Shown: positions 5,645 through 8,115 of the stretch, piece after piece
Position numbering within the stretch: the stretch's first letter is position 1
Layout of the letters: the number at the start of each line of letters is the position of its first letter
Origin: an uncultured Clostridia bacterium
GTDB taxonomy: Bacteria > Bacillota > Clostridia > TANB77 > CAG-508
Assembly: GCA_947625075.1 (NCBI GenBank)
Contig: CANQMY010000042.1
Span: forward strand, 1-8,115
Reading direction: 5' to 3'
DNA: 8,115 bases
Position numbers and translations under genes: made by a program
Notes under the pieces: model-generated
What the model was told of the DNA's origin: nothing
Database searches by the model: none
The model's input: the letters and a program-made list of their open reading frames with translations, nothing else

Positions 5645-7042
5645 CTATCCTATACTTCCTTCTAATTCTAAATTAATTAAATTATTCATTTCTACTGCAT
5701 ATTCAAGTGGAAGTGCTTTTGAAATTGGATCTGCAAATCCACGTACTATCATTGCTTTTGCTTCTTCTTCCGATATTCCTCTTGTCATCAAATAAAAAAT
5801 TGCTTGTTCTGAAATTTTCCCGATTTTTGCTTCATGAGAAAATATTACATCTTCAGTTTCAATACTGTTCACTGGAATTGTATCAGAACGCGAAATACTA
5901 TCTAACATTAATGATTCACAAGATACTGATACTTTAGAGTTTTTTGCTAATGGTCTAACACTCACATTACTTCTAAATGTACATATTCCACCATCTTTTG
6001 ATATTGATTTTGAATTTACCAATGACGATGTGTTAGGAGCATTATGAATAATTTTAAGTCCAGTATCTAAATCTTGTCCTTTTCCTGCAAATGAAATACC
6101 TGTAAATTCACATTTTGCATTTTCTCCATTTAATATACTCATTGGATATAACATTGATATCTTTGAACCAAATGAACCTGTTACCCATTCTATTTTTCCA
6201 TTTTTATCGACTACAACTTTTTTAGTATTTAAGTTTAACATATTTTTAGACCAATTTTCTATTGTTGAATATCTTAAATAACTTCCTTCTTTTACAAATA
6301 ATTCAACACATCCAGCATGTAGATTTATTTCATTATATTTTGGTGCTGAACATCCTTCAATAAATTGCAAGCTAGAACCTTCATCTACTATAATTAAAGT
6401 ATGTTCAAATTGACCTGCTCCTGGTGAGTTTAATCTAAAATATGATTGAAGTGGAATTTCTACTTTTGTATTTTTAGGAACATATACAAAAGATCCTCCT
6501 GACCATACTGCATAATGAAGTGCTATAAATTTATGGTCTGTTATTGGTACACATTTTGTAAAATATTCTTTTACTAAATCAGGATATTTTTTTACTGCTG
6601 TATCAAAATCTGTATAAATTACCCCTTGCTTTACTAATTCGTCTTTTATGCTATGATAAACAATTTCTGAATCATATTGTGCTCCAACTCCTGCTAGCGA
6701 TTCTTTTTCTGCTTCTGGAATTCCTAAACTATCAAACGTATTTTTTATATCTTCTGGCACATCATCCCACGATTTTTTCATATCACTTTTAGGCCTAACG
6801 TAAGTTGCAATTTTACTCATATCAAGCTCTGATAAATCCGGTCCCCATGTTGGCATTTTTAGTTTTTCATAAGTTTCTAATGCTTTTAATCTTAAATCAA
6901 GCATCCAATCAGGTTCGTCTTTTTGCTTTGATATTTCTCTAATTACATCTTCCGTTAAACCTATGGTTTTAAAACTATATTCATCTTTATTTTTAATGTC
7001 ATATATATTTCTATTTACTTCTTCTATTTTAGTTTTAGACAT
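5645..7042 (-). CDS. sufB: SufB, Fe-S cluster assembly scaffold
   Basis: SufB is the main subunit on which the SufBC2D complex builds the cluster. The 465-residue protein is well conserved. It has the N-terminal region with PDWMLDLRLKALE (about 44-56), the beta-helix core with SGGSFVYVPKNTKVEIPLQS, and the C-terminal EEEAKAMIVRGF and LEYAVEMNNLINLELEGSIG. C375 (SVSCESL) is exactly 90 residues from the C-terminus, as is E. coli C405, and E404 (SHEA) corresponds to E. coli E434, so the key residues for cluster assembly are kept. I chose the ATG at 7042, with AAAGGA 6 nt upstream. An in-frame TTG at 7057 would add five residues but would place the Shine-Dalgarno inside the coding region. An opposing small gene lies just upstream, so sufB needs read-through from sufC or its own promoter. 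Confidence 0.96.
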   Translation of the reverse strand: MSKTKIEEVNRNIYDIKNKDEYSFKTIGLTEDVIREISKQKDEPDWMLDLRLKALETYEKLKMPTWGPDLSELDMSKIATYVRPKSDMKKSWDDVPEDIKNTFDSLGIPEAEKESLAGVGAQYDSEIVYHSIKDELVKQGVIYTDFDTAVKKYPDLVKEYFTKCVPITDHKFIALHYAVWSGGSFVYVPKNTKVEIPLQSYFRLNSPGAGQFEHTLIIVDEGSSLQFIEGCSAPKYNEINLHAGCVELFVKEGSYLRYSTIENWSKNMLNLNTKKVVVDKNGKIEWVTGSFGSKISMLYPMSILNGENAKCEFTGISFAGKGQDLDTGLKIIHNAPNTSSLVNSKSISKDGGICTFRSNVSVRPLAKNSKVSVSCESLMLDSISRSDTIPVNSIETEDVIFSHEAKIGKISEQAIFYLMTRGISEEEAKAMIVRGFADPISKALPLEYAVEMNNLINLELEGSIG

Positions 7043-7059
7043 GTTAATTCCTTTCAAAA

Positions 7060-7089
7060 TTGACTTTTTAGCTGTTTTTTTGATATAAT
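7060..7089 (+). promoter_or_regulatory. Plus-strand promoter of the small membrane-protein gene
   Basis: TTGACT (7060-7065) and a perfect TATAAT (7084-7089) are 18 bp apart, with TGA directly before the -10 box (an extended -10). This is among the best promoters in the window. Transcription would start near 7096, about 26 nt before the ATG. The -35 box lies just upstream of the sufB ribosome binding site on the other strand, so the two units are divergent and overlap. Confidence 0.75.
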
Positions 7090-7090
7090 A

Positions 7091-7120
7091 ATTTTACTTA
7101 AATACATTGGAGGTATACAA
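7091..7120 (-). promoter_or_regulatory. Candidate internal promoter for sufB
   Basis: On the minus strand, TTGTAT (7120-7115) and TAAAAT (7096-7091) are 18 bp apart and would start transcription near 7084, about 42 nt before sufB. The match is only fair and overlaps the opposing promoter region. It is listed because the inserted plus-strand gene makes an sufB promoter likely. Confidence 0.25.
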
Positions 7121-7121
7121 A

Positions 7122-7281
7122 ATGAAATTAATTTTATTTTTGTCCGGGATTTTTTTTGTTGGTTTCTGGTATTGTGCTCCTTGATTCTTCGGAAACTATT
7201 GCATCATCATTTATTATTTCTGGATCAATATTTCTTGCAAGTGCTTGCATTTGTGATTATATTGATAAAAATAAAAAATAA
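7122..7281 (+). pseudogene. Small two-segment membrane protein gene, frameshifted at a T8 run
   Basis: This is a plus-strand gene with its own promoter, a perfect GGAGG (7109-7113) 8 nt before ATG 7122, and a terminator at 7292-7316. As written it codes only 20 residues (MKLILFLSGIFFVGFWYCAP) before TGA at 7182. Removing one T from the run of eight at 7150-7157 restores a 52-residue protein ending at TAA 7279-7281. The restored protein has two hydrophobic segments (about 3-20 and 25-44) and a charged tail, DYIDKNKK, so it would be a small inner-membrane protein. The intact regulatory parts argue for a recent indel, a sequencing error, or expression by slippage on the U8 run or phase variation, rather than an old relic. 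I do not recognise a family. It separates sufC from sufB and opposes both. Confidence 0.55.
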
Positions 7282-7291
7282 CCTTCAAATG

Positions 7292-7316
7292 TGAGGCAGT
7301 CTTCTGCCTCATTTTT
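7292..7316 (+). terminator. Terminator of the small plus-strand gene, at the sufC 3' end
   Basis: TGAGGCAG (7292-7299) and CTGCCTCA (7304-7311) form an 8-bp stem with loop TCTT, followed by TTTTT (7312-7316) on the plus strand. The T-run overlaps the sufC stop codon on the other strand. Read on minus, the hairpin is followed by CATTTG rather than a T-run, so it should stop sufC transcripts only weakly, leaving read-through to sufB possible. Confidence 0.8.
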
Positions 7317-8055
7317 ATTTATTATGATTAAATTTTTCGTATCCTTCTTTTTCTATCATATTTGCTAAAGAACTATCTCCTGTTTTTATTATTTTTCCAT
7401 CTATTAAAACATGTACATAATCAACTTTTATTTCTTGAAGAATTTTTGTTCCATGTGTAATTATTAGCACAGCATTTTCATCAGTTTTAAACATATTTAT
7501 TCCTTTTGAAACTGTTTTTATTGCGTCTACATCTAATCCTGAATCTGTTTCATCTAATATTGCAAGTTTTGGATTTAATGTAAGAAGTTGTAAAATTTCA
7601 TCTTTCTTTTTTTCTCCACCTGAAAAACCTACATTTAAATCCCTTGTACTATATGATGTATTCATATTAAGCTTTTTCATATTTTCTTCTAATTCTTTCT
7701 TAAAAGTAAATATTTTTATTGGCTCATTACTGCTTGCAGTTTTTGCTGCTTTTAAAAAGTTAGTAACTGAAATTCCTGGAACTTCCTCTGGAGTTTGAAA
7801 TGACATGAAGATTCCTTTTTTTGCAATCTCATTCGTTTTTAAGTTCTTTATACTTTTTCCTTCAAATAATATATCACCACTTGTTACTTTATACTGAGGA
7901 TTATTAAAAATAATATTAGCAAGAGTTGATTTCCCTGCTCCATTTGGTCCCATTATTACATGAACTTCTCCTTTATTTATTTTTAAATTTAATCCTTTTA
8001 ATATTTCTTTTTCTCTTGCTTGTGCGTATACATTTTTAATATTTAATAATTCCAT
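7315..8055 (-). CDS. sufC: SufC, ABC-type ATPase of the SUF complex
   Basis: SufC is the soluble ATPase that drives conformational change in SufBC2D. The 246-residue protein has Walker A GPNGAGKST (36-44), Q-loop Q87 (SFQTPEEVPG, typical of SufC), the SufC form of the ABC signature (GFSGGEKKKDEIL, 143-155), Walker B LAILDE (164-169) with D-loop DSGLD, and switch histidine H201. The C-terminal VDYVHVLIDGKIIKTGD is also SufC-like. The segment after the histidine reads HGTK instead of the common HYQR. ATG at 8055 has AAGGA 6 nt upstream. It is the first suf gene in the window. A 272-nt gap with an opposing small gene separates it from sufB, which is unusual for this normally compact pair. Confidence 0.96.
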   Translation of the reverse strand: MELLNIKNVYAQAREKEILKGLNLKINKGEVHVIMGPNGAGKSTLANIIFNNPQYKVTSGDILFEGKSIKNLKTNEIAKKGIFMSFQTPEEVPGISVTNFLKAAKTASSNEPIKIFTFKKELEENMKKLNMNTSYSTRDLNVGFSGGEKKKDEILQLLTLNPKLAILDETDSGLDVDAIKTVSKGINMFKTDENAVLIITHGTKILQEIKVDYVHVLIDGKIIKTGDSSLANMIEKEGYEKFNHNK

Positions 8056-8077
8056 TTTGTTTCCTTAAAAAAATATT

Positions 8078-8098
8078 TAGATTTTTTGGTATAATCTA
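8078..8098. promoter_or_regulatory. Dyad upstream of sufC, possible operator or promoter element
   Basis: TAGATT (8078-8083) and AATCTA (8093-8098) form a 6-bp inverted repeat with a 9-nt centre, 23 bp before the sufC ATG. The left side overlaps a plus-strand TGG-TATAAT (extended -10-like, 8087-8095). A regulator of the suf operon could bind here, but the match to any known Fe-S regulator site is not clear. The window ends 17 bp further on, so the sufC promoter cannot be completed. Confidence 0.25.
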
Positions 8099-8115
8099 TA
8101 AACCTTAATTAATAT

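Noticed and set aside
7043..7057. TTG at 7057 as start of sufB
   Set aside because: The ATG at 7042 has a Shine-Dalgarno (AAAGGA) 6 nt upstream; the TTG start would put that site inside the coding region and has no good site of its own.
1..8115. CRISPR arrays, insertion sequences, phage genes or a defence system
   Set aside because: No regularly spaced repeats, intact transposase or integrase, or defence-type domains are visible. The window is a housekeeping region with small accessory features.

Overview
The window is about 75% A+T, and nearly every gene on it is read from the minus strand. A SUF iron-sulfur operon in the order sufC-sufB-sufD-sufS-sufU, with the scaffold protein SufU, no SufA, a tRNA with an encoded CCA end and purine-rich ribosome binding sites, points to a low-GC Bacillota, most likely an anaerobic clostridial or related gut lineage. 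The species cannot be named from this stretch.

Right to left, in the direction of transcription, the window holds: sufC (7315-8055); a small plus-strand membrane-protein gene with its own promoter and terminator, wedged between sufC and sufB and broken by a T8 frameshift (7122-7281); sufB (5645-7042), sufD, sufS and sufU; an A/T-only hairpin terminator (about 2770-2807); a tRNA-Leu(UAG) gene with its own promoter and terminator; a short transcription unit (about 2356-2180) that encodes a 17-residue leader-like peptide and ends in a strong terminator; then a second promoter, a 56-residue protein of unknown function and an RlmD/RlmCD-type 23S rRNA m5U methyltransferase (534-1871). The last 533 bases have no intact gene. 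They look decayed and end in the N-terminus of a HAD-like hydrolase whose frame is broken at the start.

SufS and SufU mobilise and hand over cysteine sulfur, SufB-SufC-SufD assemble the cluster, and the RlmD-type enzyme is itself expected to carry a 4Fe-4S cluster, so it is a likely client of the pathway.

The most interesting element is the leader unit at 2180-2391. It has a near-consensus promoter, a perfect Shine-Dalgarno, a peptide (MRRIRNILLTRAPPKKF) carrying both an Arg-X-Arg motif near its start and a RAPP motif, direct repeats that can pair with the end of the leader ORF, and an intrinsic terminator, all upstream of a 23S rRNA methyltransferase operon. That is the layout of a ribosome-stalling attenuator. 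A second unusual feature is sufS, whose only nearby Shine-Dalgarno is about 40 nt upstream, separated from the AUG by a perfect 12-bp hairpin.
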